Shown: positions 26,022 to 34,525 of the stretch, piece after piece
Layout of the letters: every line of letters begins with the position of its first letter
Numbering within the stretch: the stretch's first letter is position 1
Program-made: the position numbers and the translations under genes
Source: Succinivibrio sp.
GTDB taxonomy: Bacteria > Pseudomonadota > Gammaproteobacteria > Enterobacterales > Succinivibrionaceae
Length of the DNA stretch: 61,434 nucleotides
Direction: 5' to 3'
NCBI GenBank assembly: GCA_024693025.1
Contig: JAILLS010000054.1
Coordinates: forward strand, 1-61,434
Notes under the pieces: model-generated
What the model was told of the DNA's origin: nothing
Database searches by the model: none
The model's input: only the letters and a program-made list of their open reading frames with translations

Positions 26022-27025
26022 CAGCGTTCGAATTCGAGAGGATGATAAGGCAGATAGATGTAATGATTGTCTACTTTGAACCCGGCGATTTTTGAAAGGT
26101 GCTCGTAGGAATCATTACCCCGGATAATGGAGAGGGCCAGATCGCAGATCAGGCGGGTATCCAGTTTCACGGTGCCGTTGAGGGTACCTTCAGCCATGGC
26201 ATCCATGGCATCAGGAGTTCCGTCGATACCATAGACAGCCGGGAAGAAATGCTCGGTTTCCTCATCTCCGGCATGCTCCTGCAGCGCATTGATGGCACCG
26301 AGAGCCATATCATCATTCTGGCAGACCACCATTTCAAAATTATCGATCTTCTGTTTCTGCAGCACCTGTTCAAGCTTCATGTAAGCCTGCTCAAAGGACC
26401 AATCGCACTCGAGCGTCTCAGCAATATTGTATTTGACTCCTGATTCATTCAGTGCTTTTTCCACCAGTTCCTGACGGCTCTGACATTCCGGCAGTTTTTT
26501 AGGACCGGTGATAAACACTACATCCAGTGTGCCGTTATTATTATGATCAAAATCCTGCGCATGACGCTTGAGATAGTTTTTGATCATCTCGCCCTGCAGC
26601 TTGCCGGCTTCATCCTTATGTGCTCCGATATACCAGGTCACCTTGGTCTTGTTCAGATCCAGAGTATGCGGCTCATGATCGAGGAAGATCATCGGAGTGA
26701 GCGCCTTATGGGTCTTTTCAAAGAACTTCTTATCATGCTCAGGATTGGCCACATCGAGCATCACCGGAATGTTGTTGGAGAATTCGTGCTCAAACTGTTT
26801 GAGCTGTTCCTGATCATCATTCAGAGCATCATAGGTATGCACCTTGATGTGCAGACTGCGGGCCTTTTTAATAAAGTCAAGGCGCAGATTATTCATCAGC
26901 GTATCAGACTGCGTTCTGATGTAGTACTGAACCAGGGTGGGCTTGTTAGGCGCCGCCTGCGCAGGAAGGCCAAGCACTAAAGACAGTCCGATAAGGGCAC
27001 CGATTTTTAAAGTTTGCTTCAACAT
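26021..27025 (-). CDS. MglB-like periplasmic binding protein, paralog B
   Basis: A 334-residue exported protein with signal peptide ending near AQA-AP (about residue 25). Calcium loop DHNNNGTLD, CDWSFEQAY tryptophan, QNDDMALGAINAL and YGIDGTPDAMDAMAEGTLNG are visible and parallel the other paralogs. The fold and motifs indicate a sugar or sugar-like ligand. Its stop codon overlaps the start of the small membrane protein by one base. Twelve bases separate it from paralog A. Confidence 0.85.
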   Translation of the reverse strand: MLKQTLKIGALIGLSLVLGLPAQAAPNKPTLVQYYIRTQSDTLMNNLRLDFIKKARSLHIKVHTYDALNDDQEQLKQFEHEFSNNIPVMLDVANPEHDKKFFEKTHKALTPMIFLDHEPHTLDLNKTKVTWYIGAHKDEAGKLQGEMIKNYLKRHAQDFDHNNNGTLDVVFITGPKKLPECQSRQELVEKALNESGVKYNIAETLECDWSFEQAYMKLEQVLQKQKIDNFEMVVCQNDDMALGAINALQEHAGDEETEHFFPAVYGIDGTPDAMDAMAEGTLNGTVKLDTRLICDLALSIIRGNDSYEHLSKIAGFKVDNHYIYLPYHPLEFER

Positions 27026-27036
27026 ATGTCTCCTGA

Positions 27037-28053
27037 TTATTTAGTTGTAGAGGCCGCTTCCTGATCAAGGGAAGCGGTATTGTTAAACATAAGAGTTTTG
27101 ACCGGGATAAAGATCTGCCTGTCTACCTTAATGTAATTCTCATTCCCAGGTTCCTTTAGCTGGTCCTGACAGACCTCAAGAGTTAATCTGGCAATTTCTG
27201 ACGGGCGTCTGTCGATGGTAGCGGTTAAAAAGCCCTGTCTGAGATAGAGATAGGTCTGTTTGAGACCGTCGATGCTGAAGACCGGCAGGTTAAAAGAGCC
27301 GATAAAGCCGGGCTTATGATCCTCAAAGGCATCAATGGTAGCCAGGGCCATGTCATCGTTAGCACAGACAATGGCATCAAAGGTTTCAAATTTAGGCCGC
27401 TTGCACAGCTTTGAGATGTAACTGTAGGCACTGTTGTAATTCCAGGTGCAGCTGTCACATTGATTGATCAGCTGATATTCAAGGCCCTTCGCTTTTAAAC
27501 GGGAGGTAAAATTGGAGAGCAGGGCATTGGCCACTGCATCATTTTTCGGTCCTTTCAGATACAGGATCTTGAAGACACCGTCGCCGTCCAGATCATACCA
27601 AGCATTGACCTCGGTATAGTCAATCAGACGCTGTGCCAGAGCTTCAGCACACTGCTTGTAATCTGAACCTACGTACCACAGGTTGGCATAGCTGCCAAGT
27701 TCGCTCTGCAGCGGCTGATAGTTTAGATAGATAAGCTTCTGCTGTTTCTGTTTAGCCAGTGACAACTGGGCCTGCAGATCCTTAGGTCTGACCGGATCCA
27801 GCACGATGACCTCTCCGCTTGCCTTTTTGAGCTGCTCAAGCTGCAGCTTTGAGTCATTCTTGGCATCATGAAAATGAACGGTTACTTTGGCATCCTGAGC
27901 TAATTTCTGGAAGGAATTGGCCGTCTCCATGGTAAAGATATGAGAGTAATCATGCAGATAAAAGTCTACCGTAAGCGCCTGTGCCGGAAGGGCAGTGCTT
28001 AGGCAGAGGCTGCTCAAGGTTAAAGCAGAGCTAATCAGTTTTGACATCATCAT
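27037..28053 (-). CDS. MglB-like periplasmic binding protein, paralog A (most divergent)
   Basis: A 338-residue exported protein, first gene of the operon, signal peptide ending near AQA-LT. The calcium loop is DLDGDGVFK. ANDDMALATIDAF and the hinge FSIDGLKQ are present, but the sugar-site Arg seen in paralogs B-D is absent (NDAVANALLSNF) and the tryptophan block reads CTWNYNSAY. It therefore probably binds a different ligand or plays another role. Two or three Met codons at the start leave the exact start open by a few residues. Confidence 0.83.
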   Translation of the reverse strand: MMMSKLISSALTLSSLCLSTALPAQALTVDFYLHDYSHIFTMETANSFQKLAQDAKVTVHFHDAKNDSKLQLEQLKKASGEVIVLDPVRPKDLQAQLSLAKQKQQKLIYLNYQPLQSELGSYANLWYVGSDYKQCAEALAQRLIDYTEVNAWYDLDGDGVFKILYLKGPKNDAVANALLSNFTSRLKAKGLEYQLINQCDSCTWNYNSAYSYISKLCKRPKFETFDAIVCANDDMALATIDAFEDHKPGFIGSFNLPVFSIDGLKQTYLYLRQGFLTATIDRRPSEIARLTLEVCQDQLKEPGNENYIKVDRQIFIPVKTLMFNNTASLDQEAASTTK

Positions 28054-28253
28054 GAAGGTAAACGTCCCGCTTTAAATCCAACCAAATCGTTTTCAGATTA
28101 ACATAATATTATTTAAAGAAATGTTAAGTTGTTCACTATGTCAGAGCTTATTTAAGTAAAAATGGATAAATGCTGTGTTGATCCGCACAAAAATAACAGC
28201 TTTGGAACAAAGAATCGGTACAGTTAAATAAGTTAGACATATCTAATTGCAGA

Positions 28254-28290
28254 CAAAACAAAACGGTCATACTTATGCGGTATGACCGTT
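28254..28290 (-). terminator. Rho-independent terminator of the POR operon
   Basis: An 11-bp perfect stem AACGGTCATAC (28262-28272) with GTATGACCGTT (28280-28290) surrounds a 7-nt loop. Read on the minus strand it is followed by TTTTGTTTTG, fitting termination of the operon that ends at 28353. Confidence 0.9.
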
Positions 28291-28352
28291 AGTTCAGGAC
28301 CGGCGAGGTGCTCTCAGTAAGAGTGTTCAGCTAGCCGGCCAGGGCCTGAAGC

Positions 28353-29981
28353 TTAGATCTTTTCAGGTACCATCTTGATGTGTCCGCAAGGGCACTCCTG
28401 AGCACATACGCCACAGCCTTTGCAGTAGTCGTAGTTGAACTCATAGCCTTTGCCTGGACCAAGCTTGATGACTGCACTGTCAGGGCAGACACCGTAGCAG
28501 TTGTCGCACTCCATGCAGTTACCGCAGGACAGACAGCGGCGGGCTTCGAAGATGGCATTCTCTTCAGTCAGACCATGCTGAACCTCATCGAAGGTATTGG
28601 TACGACGGGCCAGTTCCAGTTCTGGACGAACAGTCTTAGGCGCATCGGTATAATACCAAGGATGCATATCTTCAAACAGCGCATCTTCGTGCTTGGCTGG
28701 CTTCTCGTACTTGGCGCCCTTCAGATAGGCATTGACGCCGCGGGCGGCAGTCTTGCCCATGCCGATAGCGTGGGTTACGGTACGATCAGAGGTGGCCATA
28801 TCACCGGCGGCGAAGATACCAGGAATGCTGGTCTGCATATCCTGAGGATCAACTTCCACAGCGTCTTTCTGCATCTTCAGATCTTTTAATTTCTCTAAAG
28901 CGCTCTTATCGACGTTCTGGCCGATAGCTAAGACCACAGCGTCAGCCGGTAATTCTTCGAATTCACCGGTTGGCTGAGGATAGCCGGTCTCGTCTAAGGC
29001 CATCTTTTCGATCTTCAGGGTATCTTTCTGAGCACCGGCAATGGTGGACAGCCACTTAACCTGAATACCTTCCTGAATGGCAGCATCCATTTCCTCTTCG
29101 TTAGCTGGCATCTTGTCGCGGTTACGGCGATAGACGATGATCGGCTCAGCACCTAAACGGCGCAGAGAACGGGCCACGTCAACAGCGGTGTTACCACCAC
29201 CATACACAGCAACACGGCGGGCAATCTGGACATCACCAGAAGTTTCGATGTCACCTAACACGCTCAGAGCATGCAGAATGTGGTTGGTATCGCCCTGAGG
29301 AATGTCAACATTGGTAGAAATACCTGCGCCGACACCTAAGACCACAGCATCATATTTGCCGTTCTTCTTCTCAGCTTCGATATCTTCAACCTTTCTGCCG
29401 CACTCTAAGGTAATGCCCATGTCGGTCAGACGCTTGATCTCAGCATCTAAGACATTGCGTGGCAGACGATAGACCGGGATGCCGTAGCGCATCATACCGC
29501 CGGCCTCTTTACCCATCTCAACGATGTGTACAGTGTGGCCGAAACGGCGTAAATGATAAGCTGCGGATAAGCCGGCAGGACCAGCACCGACGATCAGAAC
29601 CTTCTTGCCGGTCTCGCGGACTGGACGCTTGAAGGCCAGATTGTGCTCTAAGGCGTAGTCACCTAAGAAACGCTCTACAGAGTTGATGCCGACGCTCTCG
29701 TCTAAGAAGCCACGGTTACATTTGCCTTCGCAGGTGTGATAGCACACACGACCCATGCAGGCAGGGAATGGATTCTCTTCGGTTAAAATGCGCCAAGCAT
29801 GCTCATAGTCACCTTCTGCAGCATAATATAACCACTGCTGGATGTTCTCACCAGCCGGGCACTGCTTGTTGCAAGGTGGCAACTTAAAGACGTTGATTGG
29901 ACGCAAAGTACGCCAAGATCCAGTGTGATTAGCAAGGGAGGTTGCTGGATCAAGGGTGGTTGCAAACGGTTTCTTCATCAT
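28353..29981 (-). CDS. GltD-like NAD(P)/FAD oxidoreductase fused to a POR delta-type ferredoxin
   Basis: A 542-residue protein, last gene of the pyruvate:ferredoxin oxidoreductase operon. Residues about 30-110 carry the GltD N-terminal FeS cysteines (CNKQC, CMGRVCYHTCEGKC). Residues about 125-430 have two nucleotide-binding motifs, GAGPAGLSAAYHL for FAD and VYGGGNTAVDVA for NAD(P)H, and the FAAGDM motif. The C-terminal 65 residues hold cysteines for two clusters, C483-C499 and C520-C530. This suggests that electrons from oxoacid oxidation pass through the ferredoxin domain to FAD and NAD(P). A comparable NADP-linked flavoprotein subunit is known for a 2-oxoglutarate oxidoreductase of Azoarcus. 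The gene lies 16 bases after the beta subunit. Confidence 0.85.
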   Translation of the reverse strand: MMKKPFATTLDPATSLANHTGSWRTLRPINVFKLPPCNKQCPAGENIQQWLYYAAEGDYEHAWRILTEENPFPACMGRVCYHTCEGKCNRGFLDESVGINSVERFLGDYALEHNLAFKRPVRETGKKVLIVGAGPAGLSAAYHLRRFGHTVHIVEMGKEAGGMMRYGIPVYRLPRNVLDAEIKRLTDMGITLECGRKVEDIEAEKKNGKYDAVVLGVGAGISTNVDIPQGDTNHILHALSVLGDIETSGDVQIARRVAVYGGGNTAVDVARSLRRLGAEPIIVYRRNRDKMPANEEEMDAAIQEGIQVKWLSTIAGAQKDTLKIEKMALDETGYPQPTGEFEELPADAVVLAIGQNVDKSALEKLKDLKMQKDAVEVDPQDMQTSIPGIFAAGDMATSDRTVTHAIGMGKTAARGVNAYLKGAKYEKPAKHEDALFEDMHPWYYTDAPKTVRPELELARRTNTFDEVQHGLTEENAIFEARRCLSCGNCMECDNCYGVCPDSAVIKLGPGKGYEFNYDYCKGCGVCAQECPCGHIKMVPEKI

Positions 29982-29997
29982 AATCTTTCATTGCTCC

Positions 29998-31059
29998 TTA
30001 GACTTTGTTGCTACGTTCGTAAGCTTGAATTGCAGCTGGAGTCAGCTGTGGTTCATCATCGCCTAAGAGACCGAAGTTCTTGATGTTAGTGTCACACAAA
30101 GCTTGCAGACGGGCTAATACATTAGGATCAGCCTTCTTGCCAGTCAGGTGTGCATAACGGCGCTGCAACTTCAGATAGTTAATTACAGGCTGTTTCTGAC
30201 GAATCTTTCTTACAGAAGTAATCTTACCGTATTCTGCCTCGTATACAGGGAAGAAGCCGGTTTCCATGGCCATACGTGCTACGGTTACGGTTACACCGGA
30301 AGCGCAGCCCCAGCCTAATGGGCAAGGAGTTAAGATCTGGATGTAACGGGCACCATGGAAGGACATGGCTTTGGTTACTTTCTCTTCGAGATCACGGAGA
30401 TCTGCCACAGTAGCAGTAGCTACGTATGGAATACCGTGAGCCATGGCGATCATAGGTACATCTTTACCTTTACCCCAGTCAGCACCAGGATGCTCACCGA
30501 CCAGCTGAGTGGTGGCGGTACGTGCTGATGGAGGGGTAGCGGAAGAACGCTGTACACCGGTGTTCATATAGGCTTCGTTGTCGTAGCACAGATATAACAC
30601 GTCGTCGTTACGTTCAAACATACCGGACAGAGGGCCAAAGCCGATATCGGTGGTACCACCGTCACCGCCCTGGGCAATTACTCTTGGAGCCACGGCATCA
30701 CCGTTCTTTTCGGCGCGAACCTTCATGGCAGCAGCAATACCTGAGCCTACTGCAGCAGAGTTGCCGAACAGGGAGTGAATCCATGGTAACTGCCATGCTG
30801 ATTCAGGATATGGAGTGGAGAACACTTCCAAGCAGCCTGTAGCATTAGCTACCACAATTTTGCCACCGGTGGCGCGCATGGCTGCATCAATAGCGTAGCG
30901 GGCACCTAAGGCCTCGCCGCAGCCCTGGCAGGCACGGTGACCTGAAATAAGGCCATTAGGACGATCTGCAGATGCCTGAATAGCTCTCATTGATGGATTT
31001 AACAGACGGTTACCAATGGTGTTTGAACCGGTCTGATAGAACTTAATTTGATCTAACAT
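29998..31059 (-). CDS. porB: Pyruvate/2-oxoacid:ferredoxin oxidoreductase beta subunit
   Basis: A 353-residue thiamine-diphosphate subunit. The diphosphate-binding motif begins at GGDGGTTDIGFG and ends at YDNEAYMNTG. Cluster-ligating cysteines are in CQGCGE (about 43-46) and further downstream (CPLGWGC). It forms the catalytic core with the alpha and gamma chains: pyruvate (or another oxoacid) plus CoA gives acyl-CoA, CO2 and reduced ferredoxin. Codons are biased toward those common in highly expressed genes, unlike most of the window. It lies 12 bases after the alpha subunit. Confidence 0.92.
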   Translation of the reverse strand: MLDQIKFYQTGSNTIGNRLLNPSMRAIQASADRPNGLISGHRACQGCGEALGARYAIDAAMRATGGKIVVANATGCLEVFSTPYPESAWQLPWIHSLFGNSAAVGSGIAAAMKVRAEKNGDAVAPRVIAQGGDGGTTDIGFGPLSGMFERNDDVLYLCYDNEAYMNTGVQRSSATPPSARTATTQLVGEHPGADWGKGKDVPMIAMAHGIPYVATATVADLRDLEEKVTKAMSFHGARYIQILTPCPLGWGCASGVTVTVARMAMETGFFPVYEAEYGKITSVRKIRQKQPVINYLKLQRRYAHLTGKKADPNVLARLQALCDTNIKNFGLLGDDEPQLTPAAIQAYERSNKV

Positions 31060-31071
31060 TGCTGATCTCCG

Positions 31072-32316
31072 TTATTTGCATGAATTCTGGAGCTGACTGT
31101 CAGTGATAGGACCCTGTGGGAAGGTTACGCCTTCAGTGTCCTTCAGATAGCTGTTCAGCACGTTGGAATTGATATCAAACCAAGTGAACTCTTCAGTGAA
31201 CTTGCCAGCCAAAGCTTGTTTAACAATGCCGTTAATGGTTGAACCATAGATAGCACGTCCGCCCAGACCGCACAGAGCAGTGTGGATCTCGCAGTTGGTG
31301 CCTTCCATAGCACGTTTAACCTCAGGGCAGATAATGCCGCGTGCACCAAAGGAGAAGGCACGCTCCACGCAGATAACCTGTTTGGTATTGCCGATAGCCT
31401 GTTTTAAGGCCTCATAAGGGAATGGACGGAAGGATTTCAGAGAAATGATGCCGACATTAATACCCTCTTTCTTGAGACGATCAATCTCATCCTTGGCAGT
31501 ACCTACTGTGGAACCCATGATGATGAGCTTCAGATCGGTAGCATTGTCACAGTTGTAGCAGTCAAGCAGACCACCTGAGTGGTGACCGGTCAGCTCACGG
31601 TACTCTTTGGTGACACGCTCAATCACGCTTAAGGCCTTGACCATCTTGCGCTCCTGCAGGAAACGAACCTCGGTGAAGGCATCAGGGTCAACCATGGCGC
31701 CCATAGAGATAGGTTCCTTAGGATCTAAGAACTCACGTGGCTGATATTCCGGCAGGAACTTGTCAACCTCTTCCTGAGATGGAATGTCTAAACGCTCAAA
31801 GGCGTGGGTCAGCACGAAGCCGTCCATACATACCATCACTGGCAGACCAACTTCTTCAGCGATCTTGAATGCCATGATGTGAGTGTCAACTGCATCTTGG
31901 TTGGATTCGCAGAATAACTGCAGCCAGCCGGAGTCACGCTGTGACAGAGAGTCAGTGTGGTCGTTCCAGATGTTGATTGGAGAGCCGATAGCACGTGAGG
32001 CCACAGTCATGACGATTGGCAGACCTAAACCTGAGGCATTGTACACGCCTTCAGCCATGAACAGTAAACCCTGAGAAGCGGTAGCTGTATAGGTTCTGAC
32101 ACCGCCGGCGGAGGAGCCGATGGACACAGACATAGCTGAAAATTCAGATTCTACGTTGATAAAATCACACTGTTTTAAAGTGCCTTCTTTAACGAACTTA
32201 CCTACATTTTCTACAATGTGGGTCTGCGGAGAAATAGGATATGCGCAGACAACGCCCGGGCGACAAAGGGCAACGGCTTTAGCTACGCCGAGGGAACCTT
32301 CGATCTGATTAAGCAT
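31072..32316 (-). CDS. porA: Pyruvate/2-oxoacid:ferredoxin oxidoreductase alpha subunit
   Basis: A 414-residue subunit with the PorA-type start (CAYPISPQTHIVE), the ESEFSAMS block near 56-63 and TASQGLLFMAEG. It carries the pyrimidine-side domain and the C-terminal domain II of the split enzyme. Length fits four-subunit PORs, whereas VorA/KorA chains are often shorter; pyruvate is the likeliest substrate but this cannot be proved by eye. The start overlaps the gamma-subunit stop by 8 nt. Confidence 0.9.
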   Translation of the reverse strand: MLNQIEGSLGVAKAVALCRPGVVCAYPISPQTHIVENVGKFVKEGTLKQCDFINVESEFSAMSVSIGSSAGGVRTYTATASQGLLFMAEGVYNASGLGLPIVMTVASRAIGSPINIWNDHTDSLSQRDSGWLQLFCESNQDAVDTHIMAFKIAEEVGLPVMVCMDGFVLTHAFERLDIPSQEEVDKFLPEYQPREFLDPKEPISMGAMVDPDAFTEVRFLQERKMVKALSVIERVTKEYRELTGHHSGGLLDCYNCDNATDLKLIIMGSTVGTAKDEIDRLKKEGINVGIISLKSFRPFPYEALKQAIGNTKQVICVERAFSFGARGIICPEVKRAMEGTNCEIHTALCGLGGRAIYGSTINGIVKQALAGKFTEEFTWFDINSNVLNSYLKDTEGVTFPQGPITDSQLQNSCK

Positions 32317-32887
32317 TTGCGCCTCCTTTAATTACTTCTTTTAAATAGTTGTAGGCTAAGGCTGCAGTTTCAGCGTTAGCATCACCAACTTTTCCTGGGT
32401 ATCTGGTCTGGAAGGATTTCTGAACACTTTCCAGCTTGAATACGTCAGTAGCAGCAGCTAAAGATGAAAGCATTGGTGCACCAGGCAGAGGTTTCTTAAG
32501 CTTTTCCATGGCGAACTGGGTGGCAGGAACAGTCAGAACATGTCCCTTAGGCAGCTTTTTGCAAAGCTCTGGTACCACCTGCTCGGCAGGATCGGCAGAG
32601 TTAATGATGGCATAGCCATTTGGGCTAATGCCGGAGAATACATCGATTACGCTCAACAGAGTACGATCCTGAACTAAGACCACGTCTGGCTCTAAGATTG
32701 GCTCATGAGTGCGGATTTCCTTATCATCGATACGGGCGTAGGCGACCACAGGGGCACCAGTACGTTCAGAACCGAAGCTAGGGAAAGCCTGAGCGAAATG
32801 ACCTTCCAAAAAGGCGGCTAATGACAACATTTCTGCTGCAGTTACTACGCCTTGGCCTCCACGGCCGTGTAATCTAACTTGAAGCAA
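32309..32887 (-). CDS. porG: Pyruvate/2-oxoacid:ferredoxin oxidoreductase gamma subunit
   Basis: A 192-residue subunit and first gene of the operon. HGRGGQGVVTAAEML at the start and the FPSFGSERTGAPV block are typical of the gamma chain. The gene order gamma-alpha-beta-delta(fusion) is a complete split POR. Transcription starts in the palindrome-rich region shared with the divergent ROK regulator at 33311. Confidence 0.92.
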   Translation of the reverse strand: MLQVRLHGRGGQGVVTAAEMLSLAAFLEGHFAQAFPSFGSERTGAPVVAYARIDDKEIRTHEPILEPDVVLVQDRTLLSVIDVFSGISPNGYAIINSADPAEQVVPELCKKLPKGHVLTVPATQFAMEKLKKPLPGAPMLSSLAAATDVFKLESVQKSFQTRYPGKVGDANAETAALAYNYLKEVIKGGANA

Positions 32888-32967
32888 AATAGGCTCCTAT
32901 TCGTAGTTTGCATGTGCGTTAATGGTTGAACAATAAAATTCAACCGCTGGATGGCATTTTAAAAACA

Positions 32968-33003
32968 GTAAAAAGGTTTTACCAAGTTTTGCAACCGCAA
33001 AAC
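32968..33003. promoter_or_regulatory. Tandem palindromes upstream of the POR operon
   Basis: Two inverted repeats stand side by side: GTAAAAAGGTTTTAC (32968-32982) and GTTTTGCAACCGCAAAAC (32986-33003), the second followed by CGTTTTTAC, which resembles a further half-site. They lie 80-116 bases upstream of porG, in the 414-bp region shared with the divergent ROK gene. Operator function is inferred from symmetry and position. Confidence 0.55.
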
Positions 33004-33221
33004 GTTTTTACTACGCACACTATAAAAACTTGGCTCTGAAATTACAAATTAGCGATGGCTTACTAAACAGCGCGTTTAGACCTAAAAATGCCGATCTCTT
33101 CACATTATTGAGGGAATCCAGGGTAATCTGTTGTACGTATTAAAATTATTCTTATTTTAATAATAGTGTTACATCCTATGTTACAGGCGGATAATGGTGA
33201 GTTAACTATAACTAACTAAGC

Positions 33222-33227
33222 TATAAT
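33222..33227 (+). promoter_or_regulatory. Candidate -10 box for the ROK regulator
   Basis: TATAAT occurs 84 bases before the ATG of the ROK gene. The -35 region (near GAGTTA) is weak, which would suit an activated or regulated promoter. Confidence 0.35.
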
Positions 33228-33274
33228 TACACGGTTCAGATAAATTTTTTATAAAAAAAATGCTATTATTAAAT

Positions 33275-33290
33275 TGACTTTATAAAGTCA
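33275..33290. promoter_or_regulatory. 16-bp perfect palindrome before the ROK gene
   Basis: TGACTTTATAAAGTCA is perfectly symmetric and ends 20 bases before ATG 33311. Flanking A-runs and T-runs extend the symmetry with one mismatch. Its position suits autoregulation by the encoded HTH protein. Confidence 0.55.
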
Positions 33291-33310
33291 TTTTAAAAAG
33301 GGTGGTTAAA

Positions 33311-34327
33311 ATGAGTAATTCGTCACAGTCTGCACTCGGTCTGAAAATGCGTGAGGAGAACATCCGTCAGGTGCGGGAGGCTCTGCATCGTGAACAGATC
33401 GCAACTGTCTCACATCTTAAAGAACTGACCGGTCTGTCGATTGTGACCTTAAATAAGATCCTTAATGTTCTGCTTGAAAGCGGAGAGATCTATCGCGGTG
33501 AGCCTTCAGTCATCAACGGAGGCAGACCGGCTGCAACCTTTTACTTTAATGCGCATTTCAAGCTGCTTCTGATTGTAACCTGCTATCAGCGCGGCGGCAA
33601 TGAATACGCAGGCTATTCTGTGCATAATCTGTTTGGCGAGTCTTTAGAAAGGCGTGAAGAGCTTTTATCCACGATTGATACAATCCATACCGATGAATTT
33701 ATCATAGGTATCGAGCGCTATCTGGATCGCTATGACAATATTGCCATTATTGGTCTGTCCATGCCATCTGACAGTGTCGGCGGCAGGGTAGGCGCAGCCC
33801 TGCGCCATGATTACGGATCAAAGCGTCTGGCAAAACATCTTGAAACCCGTTTTAAAATTCCGGTGTTCTTTGAAACAGATATTAATGCTGCGGCACTTGG
33901 CTGTTATAAGCGGCTTAATGAAGAATATGTTGCTGGTATTGTGCTGGTTCCGGGAAGAGCTCCGGCCTGCGGCTTCTGTTATGCCGGAGCCGTGCTGCGA
34001 GGGCAGGGTGGCATGGCAGGAGAAGTACGTTATTTCCCTATGTACAATGATACGGCAGTGCTTCCGGAAGAACAGATGAAGGCCGATGATCTTGCGGTAA
34101 GAACACTAAGAGCTGTCATGTGTGTGATGAATCCAGGTTATGTGGTGGTTTATACAGAGAGCTTAAGTCCGGCCCTGGCCGATCGGGTCAAAAAACAGCT
34201 TGCAACTCCAGCAGAACTGGTCTTGATGCCCAAGATTGAAATTAACCCCAAAATTCGTGAAGACATTGTCTCAGGCATGATCAGCTTGTGTCTAGAAAAA
34301 AGCATGATGAGCAAAAGCAATCGTTAG
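33311..34327 (+). CDS. ROK-family transcriptional regulator
   Basis: About 338 residues. The N-terminal winged helix-turn-helix (about 15-75: LHREQIATVSHLKELTGLSIVTLNKIL) is followed by a ROK domain with FETDINAAALG and RGQGGMAGEV. The ROK zinc-site motif (CxCGxxGCxE) is absent, so it is a non-canonical member and unlikely to be a sugar kinase. ATG 33311 follows an AGGGTGG ribosome site; the in-frame GTG at 33302 lies inside that site. It is divergent from the POR operon and may control it and itself through the palindromes between them (inference). Confidence 0.85.
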   Translation: MSNSSQSALGLKMREENIRQVREALHREQIATVSHLKELTGLSIVTLNKILNVLLESGEIYRGEPSVINGGRPAATFYFNAHFKLLLIVTCYQRGGNEYAGYSVHNLFGESLERREELLSTIDTIHTDEFIIGIERYLDRYDNIAIIGLSMPSDSVGGRVGAALRHDYGSKRLAKHLETRFKIPVFFETDINAAALGCYKRLNEEYVAGIVLVPGRAPACGFCYAGAVLRGQGGMAGEVRYFPMYNDTAVLPEEQMKADDLAVRTLRAVMCVMNPGYVVVYTESLSPALADRVKKQLATPAELVLMPKIEINPKIREDIVSGMISLCLEKSMMSKSNR

Positions 34328-34525
34328 TCTGCATGTGAGAGCGGGGACAGTACTGTTTATTTATAATAAGATGTAGGTGTACAAAAATATCTAGTAAGCT
34401 CACAGTTTCGAGATTATCTGGTTCCATTGAGCCTGATTAAGTACTATAGTTAAGGAAGTTAAGAATTTATTTAAACTTGTAGAGTAAATGTATTTTATAT
34501 TCTGGTATATCAGAGGGAAACGGAT

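Noticed and set aside
21821-28053. A complete Wadjet defence system
   Set aside because: No JetA, JetB or JetC homologue (SMC-like, kleisin-like or WH-like) is found around the JetD-like gene; the following genes are binding proteins.
33311-34327. A ROK sugar kinase
   Set aside because: The CxCGxxGCxE zinc motif is missing and an N-terminal helix-turn-helix is present, so it is called a regulator.
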